Source: Blattabacterium cuenoti (lineage in GTDB: Bacteria; Bacteroidota; Bacteroidia; Flavobacteriales; Blattabacteriaceae). From it: a stretch of DNA of 64,000 bases. The notes beneath the pieces were generated by a model that was not told the origin of the DNA, did not search any database, and saw nothing but the letters and a program-made list of their open reading frames with translations. Positions within the stretch are counted from its first letter, which is position 1. Each line of letters opens with the position of its first letter. The stretch is taken from positions 186,001 through 250,000 of the forward strand of contig NZ_CP059202.1 of NCBI RefSeq assembly GCF_014251815.1. The letters are read 5' to 3'. A program made the position numbers and the translations under genes. Below are positions 1 to 9,190 of the stretch, in pieces.

Positions 1-850
1 TATTTTTTCCTTTATAATATAAATCAAATCTTTCAGGCAAATTATAATCTACTTGAATTGTTCCAAGTTGCCAGCTTCTTCCTAAAGAATCTTGAATGAG
101 AAAATCTAATTTTGGGCCATAAAAAGCTGCATCTCCATAATTAACAGACGCTTTTATATTTTCTTCTTTTACTACTTGTAGGATAGTATTTTCAGCCTTT
201 TTCCAATTTTTTTCTGATCCTATATAACCGTCTATTCTTTTAGGATCTCTAAGAGAGATTCTAACTGTATATGTTAAAAAACCTAAAGAACGAAAAACAT
301 AAAATACTAAATTAATTACTTTCTTAAATTCTTCTAACAATTGATCATAAGTACAAAAAATATGTGCATCATCTTGAGTAAAACATCTGACTCTAGTTAA
401 ACCATGAAGTTCTCCACTTTGTTCATAACGATATACTGTTCCAAATTCGGCAAAACGCTTAGGAAGATCACGGTAAGACCATTCTTGAGAACGATATATT
501 TCACAATGATGAGGACAATTCATAGGTTTTAAAAGATACTCTTCTTCTTTACGAGGAGTATGAATGGGTTTAAAATGATCTTTTCCATATTTACTCCAAT
601 GACCGCTTCTTACATATAATTTCTTGTGACCAATATGTGGAGTTACAACCATTTCGTATCCTGATTTTTCTTGAACATCAATTAAAAATTCCTCTAACTT
701 TTTTCTAAAAACTGTTCCTCTAGGTAACCATAAAGGCAATCCAGTTCCTACTCGATCAGAGAAAATAAAAAATTTCAGTTTTTTTCCTATTTTTCTATGA
801 TCCCTATTAGAATTTTCTTTTAAAAGAGGAAGCAACTTATTTTTATTCAT
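1..850 (-). CDS. thrS: Threonyl-tRNA synthetase, 5' part, lacking the N-terminal editing region
   Basis: This class II synthetase charges tRNA-Thr in the cytoplasm. About 283 residues are visible and the gene runs off the left edge. The protein starts [10 protein letters not shown] and reaches [10 protein letters not shown] by residue 16, which is where the catalytic core begins in full-length ThrRS (about residue 243 in E. coli). The core is well kept: KPMNCPHH with a zinc-ligand Cys near 112, [10 protein letters not shown], and FTQDDAHIF with a zinc-ligand His near 163. No TGS or HxxxH editing domain is encoded upstream, where the intact glpF lies 35 bp away. The reading frame has no stop just upstream, but the upstream residues are not ThrRS-like, so the ATG at 850 is the sensible start. 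Identity is certain and the truncation is very likely. Confidence 0.93.
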   Translation of the reverse strand, partial: MNKNKLLPLLKENSNRDHRKIGKKLKFFIFSDRVGTGLPLWLPRGTVFRKKLEEFLIDVQEKSGYEMVVTPHIGHKKLYVRSGHWSKYGKDHFKPIHTPRKEEEYLLKPMNCPHHCEIYRSQEWSYRDLPKRFAEFGTVYRYEQSGELHGLTRVRCFTQDDAHIFCTYDQLLEEFKKVINLVFYVFRSLGFLTYTVRISLRDPKRIDGYIGSEKNWKKAENTILQVVKEENIKASVNYGDAAFYGPKLDFLIQDSLGRSWQLGTIQVDYNLPERFDLYYKGKN

Positions 851-885
851 AAATAAATAAAAATAAGTTACAAGTTTTTTTATTT

Positions 886-1632
886 TTATGATGATAAAAA
901 TAGATATAATGTTGCAGCCAGAACACATCCTACTATTGGGCCAAATACTGGAATCAAAGCATAATCCCAATTACTTTTTCCTTTTTCTGGAATGGGGAGA
1001 ATAGAATATATAATTCTTGGACCTAGATCACGAGCAGGATTTAATGCAGCACCTGTAACCCCTCCTAACGATAAAACAATACCAAATACGACAAGAGCGG
1101 AAGGAAGGGCTCCTAATGCCCCTAAACCTATAGGATATTTTTCTTCTTTAATAAAAAGAGTTCCTTCTATAGAAAGATATAAAGAAATAAATATAAAAAT
1201 AAAAGTAGTGAATACTTCACTTATAAAATTGGAAAATAAATTTTTTATAGAAGGAACAGTCACAAAAACAGATAATTTTTCTTCTTTTCCTTGAGTTTCA
1301 AAAAAATGATCTTTGTATAAAAGCCAGACAAAGAAAGACCCTAGCATAGCTCCAATAAATTGAGATAAAATATAAAAAGGGACCATTTTCCAACTAAATT
1401 TTCCAATTATGGCAAAACTTATTGTAACACATGGATTTAAATGACCTCCACTATAAGGAGCAGATACTATTATTCCCATAAAAACAGCTAACGCCCATCC
1501 TATAGTAATAATTAACCATTCTCCACTTTTGCTATGACCTTTGGTTTTCGATAAAATAACATTTGCTACCACCCCATTTCCTAAAAAAACCAAAATCATT
1601 GTTCCTATGATTTCTGCATATATTTTTGTCAT
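886..1632 (-). CDS. glpF: Glycerol uptake facilitator (aquaglyceroporin)
   Basis: This inner-membrane channel of the MIP family passes glycerol. It has six hydrophobic spans and two half-helix signatures. The second is canonical ([10 protein letters not shown], Asn198-Pro-Ala200), while the first reads HLNPCVT (Asn66-Pro-Cys68) instead of NPA. The Arg-Asp after the second motif marks a glycerol-conducting rather than water-only channel. I chose the ATG at 1632 ([11 protein letters not shown]), because family members start just before the first span and this leaves a 5-bp gap after glpK. An upstream in-frame ATG at 1659 would add nine residues and overlap glpK by 22 bp. It sits in a glpD-glpK-glpF run that makes a complete glycerol uptake and oxidation route. 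Confidence 0.95.
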   Translation of the reverse strand: MTKIYAEIIGTMILVFLGNGVVANVILSKTKGHSKSGEWLIITIGWALAVFMGIIVSAPYSGGHLNPCVTISFAIIGKFSWKMVPFYILSQFIGAMLGSFFVWLLYKDHFFETQGKEEKLSVFVTVPSIKNLFSNFISEVFTTFIFIFISLYLSIEGTLFIKEEKYPIGLGALGALPSALVVFGIVLSLGGVTGAALNPARDLGPRIIYSILPIPEKGKSNWDYALIPVFGPIVGCVLAATLYLFLSS

Positions 1633-1637
1633 TGTAT

Positions 1638-3137
1638 TTATTTGATTTGATTTGACCAAGAACGTGTTGTTTTAACCGCTTTTTTCCAACCTTGGATTCT
1701 TTCCAATCTACTAGACATTTCTTTTGGTTCAAAAACCTGTTCTAATTGCCATTTATCTTGAATCTCTTCAAGACTACTCCAATAATTTACAGCTAATCCC
1801 GCTAAATAAGCAGCTCCAGCTGCTGTTAATTCAGAAATTCTAGATTTTACAACTTTCACATTTAAAATATCAGATTGAAATTGCATTAACAGTTTATTTA
1901 CTGTAGCCCCTCCATCTACACGAAGTTCTTTTATAGAAATACCAGAATCTGCTTCCATAGCTTTTAATACGTCCATATTTTGAAAAGCTATACTTTCTAA
2001 TGCTGCTCTAACAATATGAGCAGAAGAAGTCCCCCTCGTTATCCCTACAATGGTTCCTCTCGCTTTTTGATCCCAATAAGGAGCGCCTAAACCTGAAAAA
2101 GCTGGAACCATATATAAACCCTCCGTATTTTCCACAGAAGAAGCTAATGTTTCCGCTTCATTGGAAGACAAAAGTAATCCTAATCCATCTCTAAGCCATT
2201 GAACGACAGCCCCTGCAATAAAAACACTTCCTTCTAATGCATATTGAACTTGATTTTGTATTTTCCAAGCTACAGTAGTGATTAAATTATTTTTAGAAAA
2301 AACAGGATGATCCCCTACATTCATTAACATAAAACATCCTGTTCCATAAGTATTTTTAACCATTCCAATTTTAGTACACATTTGTCCGAAAAGAGCCGCT
2401 TGCTGATCTCCAGCAATTCCAGATATCGGAATTTTGTGTGATAAAATATGTCCTGTTGTATAACCGAAAATTTCACTAGACGATTTTACTTCTGGAAGCA
2501 TCGTTATTGGAATATTAAATAAATCTATCAACTCTTGATCCCAATTAAGTGTGTGAATATTAAATAACATAGTACGAGAAGCATTAGTCACATCTGTGAC
2601 ATGGGTTTCTTTACCAGTTAAATTCCATATTAACCATGAATCTATAGTTCCAAATGCCAAGAATCCAGAACGAGCTTTTTCCCTAGCTCCGGGTACATTT
2701 TCTAATATCCATCTAATTTTCGTAGCGGAAAAATAAGGGTCTATAATTAAACCTGTTTTTTTTCGAATCATTTCGGTTAATCCTTCTTTTTTAATTTGAT
2801 CACAATATTTAAATGTACGTCTATCTTGCCATACTATAGCATTAAAAATAGGTTCTCCAGTTCTTTTATCCCATACAACAGTAGTCTCTCTTTGATTGGT
2901 AATTCCTATAGAAACAATATTTTCTCCTTCTAAATTTGCCTTTAAAATAGCTTCTAAAGCTACTGAAGCTTGTGTAGACCATATTTCTTCTGCATTATGT
3001 TCTACCCATCCAGGATGAGGATAAATTTGTGTAAATTCTCTTTGGGCTACAGAAATAATATTTCCAATTTTATCAAAAATAATAGCTCTAGAACTGGTAG
3101 TTCCCTGATCTAATGATAGTACATATTTTTTCATCAT
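1638..3137 (-). CDS. glpK: Glycerol kinase
   Basis: Glycerol kinase phosphorylates incoming glycerol with ATP to sn-glycerol 3-phosphate, trapping it in the cytoplasm. The 499-residue protein has the FGGY-family phosphate-binding start [12 protein letters not shown] (Asp10), the glycerol-contact segments [11 protein letters not shown] and [12 protein letters not shown], and [12 protein letters not shown] with the likely catalytic Asp. Length and ends match the family. It starts 24 bp after glpD and is followed by glpF after 5 bp, so the three genes are probably cotranscribed. A second Met directly follows the first, so the start is uncertain by one codon. Nothing is missing or odd. Confidence 0.97.
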   Translation of the reverse strand: MMKKYVLSLDQGTTSSRAIIFDKIGNIISVAQREFTQIYPHPGWVEHNAEEIWSTQASVALEAILKANLEGENIVSIGITNQRETTVVWDKRTGEPIFNAIVWQDRRTFKYCDQIKKEGLTEMIRKKTGLIIDPYFSATKIRWILENVPGAREKARSGFLAFGTIDSWLIWNLTGKETHVTDVTNASRTMLFNIHTLNWDQELIDLFNIPITMLPEVKSSSEIFGYTTGHILSHKIPISGIAGDQQAALFGQMCTKIGMVKNTYGTGCFMLMNVGDHPVFSKNNLITTVAWKIQNQVQYALEGSVFIAGAVVQWLRDGLGLLLSSNEAETLASSVENTEGLYMVPAFSGLGAPYWDQKARGTIVGITRGTSSAHIVRAALESIAFQNMDVLKAMEADSGISIKELRVDGGATVNKLLMQFQSDILNVKVVKSRISELTAAGAAYLAGLAVNYWSSLEEIQDKWQLEQVFEPKEMSSRLERIQGWKKAVKTTRSWSNQIK

Positions 3138-3161
3138 ATATCATAACTTTTCTACTTACTA

Positions 3162-4769
3162 TCAAACTGGTGGATAATAGTATTGCATAGCTAACTTTTT
3201 GAAAGCATCTATTTGTGATTTTTCCCATTTATCATCTCTAGAAAGTTCTTTCGCCATTAGTGCAGCTACTCTAGGTGCTATATCTATTGCTTTTTTAGCA
3301 TTTAAAAATAATAAACGGAACCTTCTAGCTAAAACATCTTCAATTGTTCTTGCCATTTCATAACGAACCATCCAAATCACTTCTGCTTCTGTATAATAAG
3401 AGGAATCTTTTGAAATTAAGGAAACCCCCAAAAGTGGGTTTTTTTCAATCAATTTTTTTATATGATATTCATCTTCTCCATATTTATTCCAATAAAGATT
3501 CTGACTTTTTTGATCATATGAAGAATAGGATCCATAAATTTTTAGATTTTTTGTTACAGAAGGGGACTTCTGTAAGTTTCCTATTTCAATAGCTTTATTG
3601 ACAGTGTCTTCCGCCATTTTTCTATATGTTGTCCATTTTCCTCCTATAATACTAATAAGCCCAGAGGAACTAATTATAAGTTTATGATATCTAGAAATAT
3701 CTTTCGTTTTAATAGTATCGGAACAATAATTATTACTAGAAACAAAAAGAGGACGTAATCCAGAAAATGCACTTAATATATCACTTTTTTTTATGTGAAG
3801 TATAAAATATTTGTTAAAAGTTTGTAAGATAAAATCTATCTCTTCCTCTAAAGGTTTGGGTTCTAGAACACTTTTTTCCAAAAAAGTATCTGTAGTTCCC
3901 ACCAAGACATGATTGTTCCATGGAACACAAAATAAAACTCTTCCATCTGTTGTTTTTGGAATAACTATAGCATTTGAACTCCTAAAAAAAGATTTATTTA
4001 ACACAATATGTGTTCCTTGACTCGGTTTTATGAAAATAGGACATGAAGATTCATCCATTTTTGAAATAGAATCAGAAAAAACTCCAGTGGCGTTTATAAC
4101 TATTTTTGAATAAATAGAATATTTCTTTTTAGTTTCAAGATCGCAAGCTACTACTCCAGAAACTTTGTTCCCAACTTCTTTTAGTAAACTTTTAACTTTA
4201 AAATAGTTTAATAATATTCCACCTTTTTGAACACAAGTTTGTGCTAAATTTATGGCTAAACGTGCATCGTCAAATTGCCCGTCATAATATAAAACACCAC
4301 CTTTTAACTCTTTATTTTTAATTTCTGGAAAATATTTAATCATTTCCTTTTGTGATAAAAATTGGGATTTTCCAAAACTCAAAGAACCTGATAGCCACTC
4401 ATACAATTTTAAACCAGCCCAGTACATGATTCCCATTTTCCAATTGAAGACTGGAATAATAAACTTTTGTTTTTTTACTAAATGAGGTGCATTTTTTAAT
4501 AAAAAACCTCTTTCTTGCAAAGCTTCATAAACTAATTTTATATTTCCTTGAGATAAATACCGAATACCTCCATGAATTAATTTTGTACTACGACTAGAAG
4601 TCCCTTTAGAAAAATCAGACTGTTCTAATAGAAGAGTTTTATATCCTCTTGAAGAAGAATCTAAAGCAATCCCTAACCCCGTGGCTCCTCCCCCAATAAT
4701 GATAATATCCCAAATATTTACATTTTCTAAAATGTCTAAAAATCTATCTCTATTTAAAAAACCTTTCAT
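3162..4769 (-). CDS. glpD: Aerobic glycerol-3-phosphate dehydrogenase (FAD)
   Basis: This membrane-associated flavoprotein oxidises sn-glycerol 3-phosphate to dihydroxyacetone phosphate and passes electrons to quinone. The 535-residue protein has an N-terminal FAD-binding Rossmann motif (IIIIGGGATGLGIALD, about residues 22-37) and the family segment RSTKLIHGGIRYLSQG just after it. The C-terminal part carries the DAO_C-type helical domain. It is the first gene of the glpD-glpK-glpF run, preceded by a 111-bp gap with a TAATTTTG box on its strand. With the kinase and channel it gives the symbiont a carbon source and a feed into the respiratory chain that ends in the cbb3 oxidase at 45-51 kb. Confidence 0.95.
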   Translation of the reverse strand: MKGFLNRDRFLDILENVNIWDIIIIGGGATGLGIALDSSSRGYKTLLLEQSDFSKGTSSRSTKLIHGGIRYLSQGNIKLVYEALQERGFLLKNAPHLVKKQKFIIPVFNWKMGIMYWAGLKLYEWLSGSLSFGKSQFLSQKEMIKYFPEIKNKELKGGVLYYDGQFDDARLAINLAQTCVQKGGILLNYFKVKSLLKEVGNKVSGVVACDLETKKKYSIYSKIVINATGVFSDSISKMDESSCPIFIKPSQGTHIVLNKSFFRSSNAIVIPKTTDGRVLFCVPWNNHVLVGTTDTFLEKSVLEPKPLEEEIDFILQTFNKYFILHIKKSDILSAFSGLRPLFVSSNNYCSDTIKTKDISRYHKLIISSSGLISIIGGKWTTYRKMAEDTVNKAIEIGNLQKSPSVTKNLKIYGSYSSYDQKSQNLYWNKYGEDEYHIKKLIEKNPLLGVSLISKDSSYYTEAEVIWMVRYEMARTIEDVLARRFRLLFLNAKKAIDIAPRVAALMAKELSRDDKWEKSQIDAFKKLAMQYYYPPV

Positions 4770-4837
4770 TATTTTTCTCTCATATCAAATTTCAAATGAA
4801 ACATACATCCTATTGGGATTTTAAAATGTTAAATGAA

Positions 4838-4845
4838 CAAAATTA
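4838..4845 (-). promoter_or_regulatory. Candidate -7 promoter box for the glp genes
   Basis: The minus strand reads TAATTTTG, a match to the Bacteroidota -7 consensus TAnnTTTG, about 70 bp upstream of the glpD start. No convincing TTG appears 19-21 bp further upstream. In such AT-rich DNA a chance match is possible, so the call rests mainly on position. Confidence 0.35.
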
Positions 4846-4880
4846 AAAATATTTTCAATAAAAGAAAATTTTAATTAAAA

Positions 4881-6230
4881 TTATACATTATTTTCTTTGT
4901 TCATTATTTGATATATAAAATCTTTTACAATTTTTTTTCCTGAATGAGCATGAATTTTTTTCATGATTTTATTCATATCATGAAATTGTTTTAAAAAAAG
5001 ATCTATATGATTTAATGCTACGCCAGACCCTTTAGATATTCTATTTATTCTTTTTTCATCAGTAAGAACTTGAGGATGACTCCTTTCATAAGGACTCATA
5101 GAATGAATAATAGCTTCTATTCTTGCTATAGAATCTTTTTGATTTCCATCAAATGAAAAATACTTATCAATTCCAGGAATCATAGAAATAATATTTTTTA
5201 TATTTCCTATTTTTTTTATTTTTTGAATTTGCTCAAATAAATCGTTAAAATCGAAACGGTTTTTTGAAATTTTATGATAAATTTTTTTAGTTCTTTTTTC
5301 ATCAAATTGTTCTTGTACTTTTTCAACTAAAGAAACTATATCACCCATACCTAGTATTCTATTAGCTATTCTATCTGGATGAAAAACTTCCAAATCTTCT
5401 ATTTTTTCTCCATTGCTAATAAATTTTATAGGTTTTTTCACTACACTAGACATAGTTATAGCAACCCCACCTCTACTATCTCCATCTAACTTTGTTATTA
5501 CAACGCCATCAAAATCCAACACATTTGAGAAAGATTGAGCCGTATTTATAGCATCTTGTCCTGTCATGGCGTCAACAACAAATAAAACTTCATTTGGCTG
5601 AGAATATTGATTGATTTTTTCAATTTCTTCCATCATAATTTCATCTATTGCTAATCTACCTGCTGTATCAATGATAATTACATTTTTATTTTGTTTATAA
5701 GCATAAATAATAGATTTTTTCACAATTTCTATAACGTTTTTGCTTTCTTTTAAAGAAAAAACAGGAATATTTACTTTTTTCGCAATTAACTCCAATTGAT
5801 CTATGGCTGCAGGACGATGAGTATCTGCAGCGACTAATAAAGGATATTTATTCTTTTTTTTTAAAAAAAAAGCAAGTTTAGAAGAAAAAGAAGTTTTTCC
5901 ACTTCCCTGTAATCCACAAATTAAAATAATAGTAGGATTTCTAGAAATATTTATTTCTACATTCTTTTCTCCCATAAGAGAAACGAGTTCATCATATACA
6001 ATTTTTGTAATTAATTGTTTTGGATTTAAAGAAGTTAGCACTTTTTTCCCAATAGATTCTTCTTGAATTCTTTGAATAAAACTTTTAACTATTTTATGAT
6101 TGACATCTGCATCAATAAGTGCTCTTCCAATCTTTTTCAAAGAAGATGCTATATTAATTTCTGTAATTGTATTCTGCCCCTTAAAAACATGAAGAGCTTC
6201 AGAAAGTTTATTTTGTAAATGTTCAAACAT
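4881..6230 (-). CDS. ffh: Signal recognition particle protein Ffh
   Basis: Ffh is the GTPase of the signal recognition particle, which with SRP RNA targets nascent inner-membrane proteins to FtsY and the Sec translocon. The 449-residue protein has an N-terminal four-helix N domain, then the G domain with GLQGSGKTSFSSKLA (about residues 109-123), AADTHRPAAIDQL, IIDTAGRL and TKLDGDSRGG. A C-terminal M domain follows, shown by the SGVALNHIDLFLKQF segment and a terminal helix. Length is normal. It follows argS by 27 bp. No SRP RNA gene was recognised in the window, so its partner RNA must lie elsewhere. Confidence 0.97.
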   Translation of the reverse strand: MFEHLQNKLSEALHVFKGQNTITEINIASSLKKIGRALIDADVNHKIVKSFIQRIQEESIGKKVLTSLNPKQLITKIVYDELVSLMGEKNVEINISRNPTIILICGLQGSGKTSFSSKLAFFLKKKNKYPLLVAADTHRPAAIDQLELIAKKVNIPVFSLKESKNVIEIVKKSIIYAYKQNKNVIIIDTAGRLAIDEIMMEEIEKINQYSQPNEVLFVVDAMTGQDAINTAQSFSNVLDFDGVVITKLDGDSRGGVAITMSSVVKKPIKFISNGEKIEDLEVFHPDRIANRILGMGDIVSLVEKVQEQFDEKRTKKIYHKISKNRFDFNDLFEQIQKIKKIGNIKNIISMIPGIDKYFSFDGNQKDSIARIEAIIHSMSPYERSHPQVLTDEKRINRISKGSGVALNHIDLFLKQFHDMNKIMKKIHAHSGKKIVKDFIYQIMNKENNV

Positions 6231-6257
6231 AAATACAAGTTTTTTTATTTAATTTAT

Positions 6258-8027
6258 TTATATACGATCAAGCATTTTAATGCCCAATAAATTCATACCA
6301 GATTTTAAAACATTCCCTGTTATATGAATAATATTCATACAAATATTACTATGAATTACGTTTAAAGGATCTATTAACCTTTTATTCTGATAAAGATGAT
6401 TAAAAGTTTTAGAGACTTCATAAATATAGTTTGCTATTAAAGAAGGATTTAATTGTATTGCTGATTTTTTTAATATTAATGGATATTTCTGAAGAACTTT
6501 GATCATATTTTTTTCATGTATATCAAATTTTATATTTGACCAATGATAATTAAGTAGGGAACACAAGTTGAAAAATTTTAGTTCCAAAGAACGAATTCTG
6601 GAATAAGTATATTGAATATACGTACCAGTTTTTCCTTTAAAATCTATCGATTTTTCAGGATTAAAAATTATTTTTTTTCTGGGATCTATTTTTAGAAAAA
6701 AATACTTAAGAGCTCCTAATCCTAGAATTTCATAAGATTGTTTATCTTCTTCTTTTTTTATAAATTTCTTTGAAAAATTCTTTTTTGCAATAGAAGACAT
6801 TTCTAGAATGATACTATCAGCATCTACAACATTTCCTTCTCTAGATTTCATGATCCCACTTGGCAAATATACCATTTCATAAGACAAATGAAATAATTTA
6901 TTGACCCATGTATATCCTAAACGTTTTAATATGTGAAAAAGAACTTGGAAATGATAATCTTGTTCTTTTCCTACGATGTATATGATTTGGTCTATATTAT
7001 ATTTTTTAAAACGTTCTACAGCTGTTCCAATATCCTGAGTAATATATACAGAAGTTTGATCCGATCGTAATAAAAGTTTTTGATCAAAACCTTCTTTGCT
7101 TAAATCAATCCAAATAGAGCCATCTTTTTTCTGAAAAAAAATACCTTTTTTAAGACCTTTTTTTACAATTTCTTTTCCAGTTTTATAAATATCACTTTCA
7201 TACTCTATTTTATCAAAATTAATTCCTAACTTTTTATAAGTATCTTTGAACCCATTATAAACCCATTGATTCATTATTCTCCAAGTATTCCTAATTTCAG
7301 AATCTCCTGATTCCCATTTTTTCAATAATTCTCGAGCTTGATTTAAGATAGAATTATAATTCTCTTTAGAATGTTTTTTTTTAGATAATTCTTGGATTTC
7401 TTGACAATAAATTTTATCAAATAAACTATAATATTTTCCCACAAAATGATCGCCTTTCATTTTAGCACTATCAGGAGTTTTTCCTTTTCCAAATTTTTTC
7501 CAAGCTATCATAGATTTACATATATGTATTCCTCTATCATTAATAATTTGAGTTCTTATTATTTCATGACCAACCATTTTTAATATTTTAGCTATAGATG
7601 CTCCAATAAGACTATTTCTAATATGCCCTAAATGAAGGGGTTTATTGGTATTAGGAGAAGAATATTCTACCATGATTTTTTTAGGAGTATATTTCAAATC
7701 ATAAAAATTTGTATTTAACATTTCTTTTAGAAGATAAATATAATAATCATCTTCGAAAATAAAGTTTAAAAAACCTCTAATAATAGAGAATTGAATTAAT
7801 CCTTTTAATTGATTTTGCACATAATTTCCTATATCGTTTCCTATTTTTTCTATAGGTTTTTGAAGTTTTTTAGATAATGAAAATAAAACTAAAGTAATAT
7901 CTCCTATATGTTCTTTTTTAGTGTATTGAAAATCCAATTCAGGACAATATTTTATTTTATATAAAACAAATATGGATTCTCTAACTATTTTCTCTATAGA
8001 TTGAAGATGATCATTCATAGATAACAT
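6258..8027 (-). CDS. argS: Arginyl-tRNA synthetase
   Basis: This class I synthetase charges tRNA-Arg. The 589-residue protein has an N-terminal Arg-specific domain of about 110 residues, then SSPNTNKPLHLGHIRNSLIG with the HIGH signature as HLGH. The KMSKS loop is the degenerate form usual for this family (PSGIMKSREGNVVDAD). A C-terminal DALR-type anticodon-binding helical domain ends the protein. The first ATG at 8027 gives MLSMNDHL. The internal ATG at 8018 (MNDHLQSI) is equally plausible and closer to typical starts. It lies between ilvE (21 bp upstream) and ffh in a same-strand run. Confidence 0.96.
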   Translation of the reverse strand: MLSMNDHLQSIEKIVRESIFVLYKIKYCPELDFQYTKKEHIGDITLVLFSLSKKLQKPIEKIGNDIGNYVQNQLKGLIQFSIIRGFLNFIFEDDYYIYLLKEMLNTNFYDLKYTPKKIMVEYSSPNTNKPLHLGHIRNSLIGASIAKILKMVGHEIIRTQIINDRGIHICKSMIAWKKFGKGKTPDSAKMKGDHFVGKYYSLFDKIYCQEIQELSKKKHSKENYNSILNQARELLKKWESGDSEIRNTWRIMNQWVYNGFKDTYKKLGINFDKIEYESDIYKTGKEIVKKGLKKGIFFQKKDGSIWIDLSKEGFDQKLLLRSDQTSVYITQDIGTAVERFKKYNIDQIIYIVGKEQDYHFQVLFHILKRLGYTWVNKLFHLSYEMVYLPSGIMKSREGNVVDADSIILEMSSIAKKNFSKKFIKKEEDKQSYEILGLGALKYFFLKIDPRKKIIFNPEKSIDFKGKTGTYIQYTYSRIRSLELKFFNLCSLLNYHWSNIKFDIHEKNMIKVLQKYPLILKKSAIQLNPSLIANYIYEVSKTFNHLYQNKRLIDPLNVIHSNICMNIIHITGNVLKSGMNLLGIKMLDRI

Positions 8028-8048
8028 CTAAATAATTTTTATGAATAT

Positions 8049-9104
8049 CTATCTTTTTAATGGGACTCTCCATTTAAAAGGATCTTCTGATAAATTATGT
8101 TGTATATCTAATAATTTTTTCTTTAAAAAAAGAGATATTCTTTTCTCTTTTGAAAGATTCGGCAAAAAAAAATCATTTTCTTTATAACTAATTGTATTAA
8201 AATAATTTATAACTACTGCGGTTCCACAACCAAAAGCTTCTTTTAATTCACCGGTTTGCAATCCCTTTATAATTTCTGAAACACTTAAATTTCTTTCTTC
8301 AACAAATAAGCCTTCTTTTTCAGCTATAGAAAGAATGCTTTTACAGGTAACCCCACTCAATATATTATCATTTGCCTTTGGCGTTATAAGTTTATTTTTT
8401 AAATAAAAAAAAACGTTCATAGTCCCTGATTCTTCTATCATCGTATGTGTAGAAGAGTCTGTCCATAATATTTGATCAAATCCTTTTTCATTAGCTAATC
8501 GAGTAGGATAAAAAGAAGATGCATAATTACCAGCAGCTTTAGTAAATCCAACCCCTCCTGATGCAGAACGACTATATTTTTCTTCTATTTTAACTTTTAA
8601 GGGATGTTTGTAATAGGTGTCCGCAGGGGTAGATATAATCATAAACATGTAATCTTTAGAAGGCTTAGCTGATAAAACTCCATTTGTAGCAATTAGAAAA
8701 GGACGAATATATAAAGATTGTCCATATTTTTTAGGGATCCAATCCCTATCTATATCTATTAATTTTTTTAATCCATTCATAAAAATATTTTCTGGTATAA
8801 GTGGCATTTCCAAACGAGCAGCAGATCTATTCATTCTTTTAAAATTTTCTTCTGGACGAAATAAGAATACTTCTTCATTTTTGTCTTTGTAAGCTTTCAT
8901 TCCTTCGAAAACAGCTTGTCCGTAATGAAAAACAAGAGATATAGGAGAAAACATTATCTTTCCAAAAGGCTTAATAATAGAATTTTTCCATTTTCCATTC
9001 TTGAACTCAGAACAAAACATATGATCTGAATACTGATTTCCAAAATCAATATTGTTGAAATCCATTTTTCTAATTCTAGAATGTAAGGTTTTTTCTATTT
9101 TCAT
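8049..9104 (-). CDS. ilvE: Branched-chain amino acid aminotransferase
   Basis: This PLP enzyme moves the amino group from glutamate to the 2-oxo acids of valine, leucine and isoleucine, the last step in making them. The 351-residue protein is a fold-type IV aminotransferase of the longer bacterial/eukaryotic-like branch. It has YGQAVFEGMKAYK near residue 63, a likely PLP-binding Lys in GFTKAAGNYASS near 190, and EESGTMNVFF near 225. It heads a minus-strand run with argS and ffh, with a TATATTTG box 33 bp upstream. In a symbiont it would finish amino acid precursors for the host. No anomaly is seen. Confidence 0.95.
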   Translation of the reverse strand: MKIEKTLHSRIRKMDFNNIDFGNQYSDHMFCSEFKNGKWKNSIIKPFGKIMFSPISLVFHYGQAVFEGMKAYKDKNEEVFLFRPEENFKRMNRSAARLEMPLIPENIFMNGLKKLIDIDRDWIPKKYGQSLYIRPFLIATNGVLSAKPSKDYMFMIISTPADTYYKHPLKVKIEEKYSRSASGGVGFTKAAGNYASSFYPTRLANEKGFDQILWTDSSTHTMIEESGTMNVFFYLKNKLITPKANDNILSGVTCKSILSIAEKEGLFVEERNLSVSEIIKGLQTGELKEAFGCGTAVVINYFNTISYKENDFFLPNLSKEKRISLFLKKKLLDIQHNLSEDPFKWRVPLKR

Positions 9105-9136
9105 AAATAAAAAACATTAGTAAAACATAAATAAAA

Positions 9137-9144
9137 CAAATATA
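9137..9144 (-). promoter_or_regulatory. Candidate -7 promoter box for ilvE
   Basis: The minus strand reads TATATTTG, an exact TAnnTTTG match, ending 32 bp before the ilvE ATG. That would give a 5' leader of roughly 25-28 nt. The same octamer stands before hisG, trpE, tRNA-Lys, rsmA, the DUF151 gene and the OmpA-family gene in this window. No -33 TTG is evident at standard spacing. Confidence 0.5.
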
Positions 9145-9190
9145 TATAAAAACAATTTTTAAAAAAATATTCAATAAAATACTTTATTTT

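Noticed and set aside
992..1294. Plus-strand open frame opposite glpF
   Set aside because: It is the antisense shadow of a well-conserved channel gene and has no recognisable family features.
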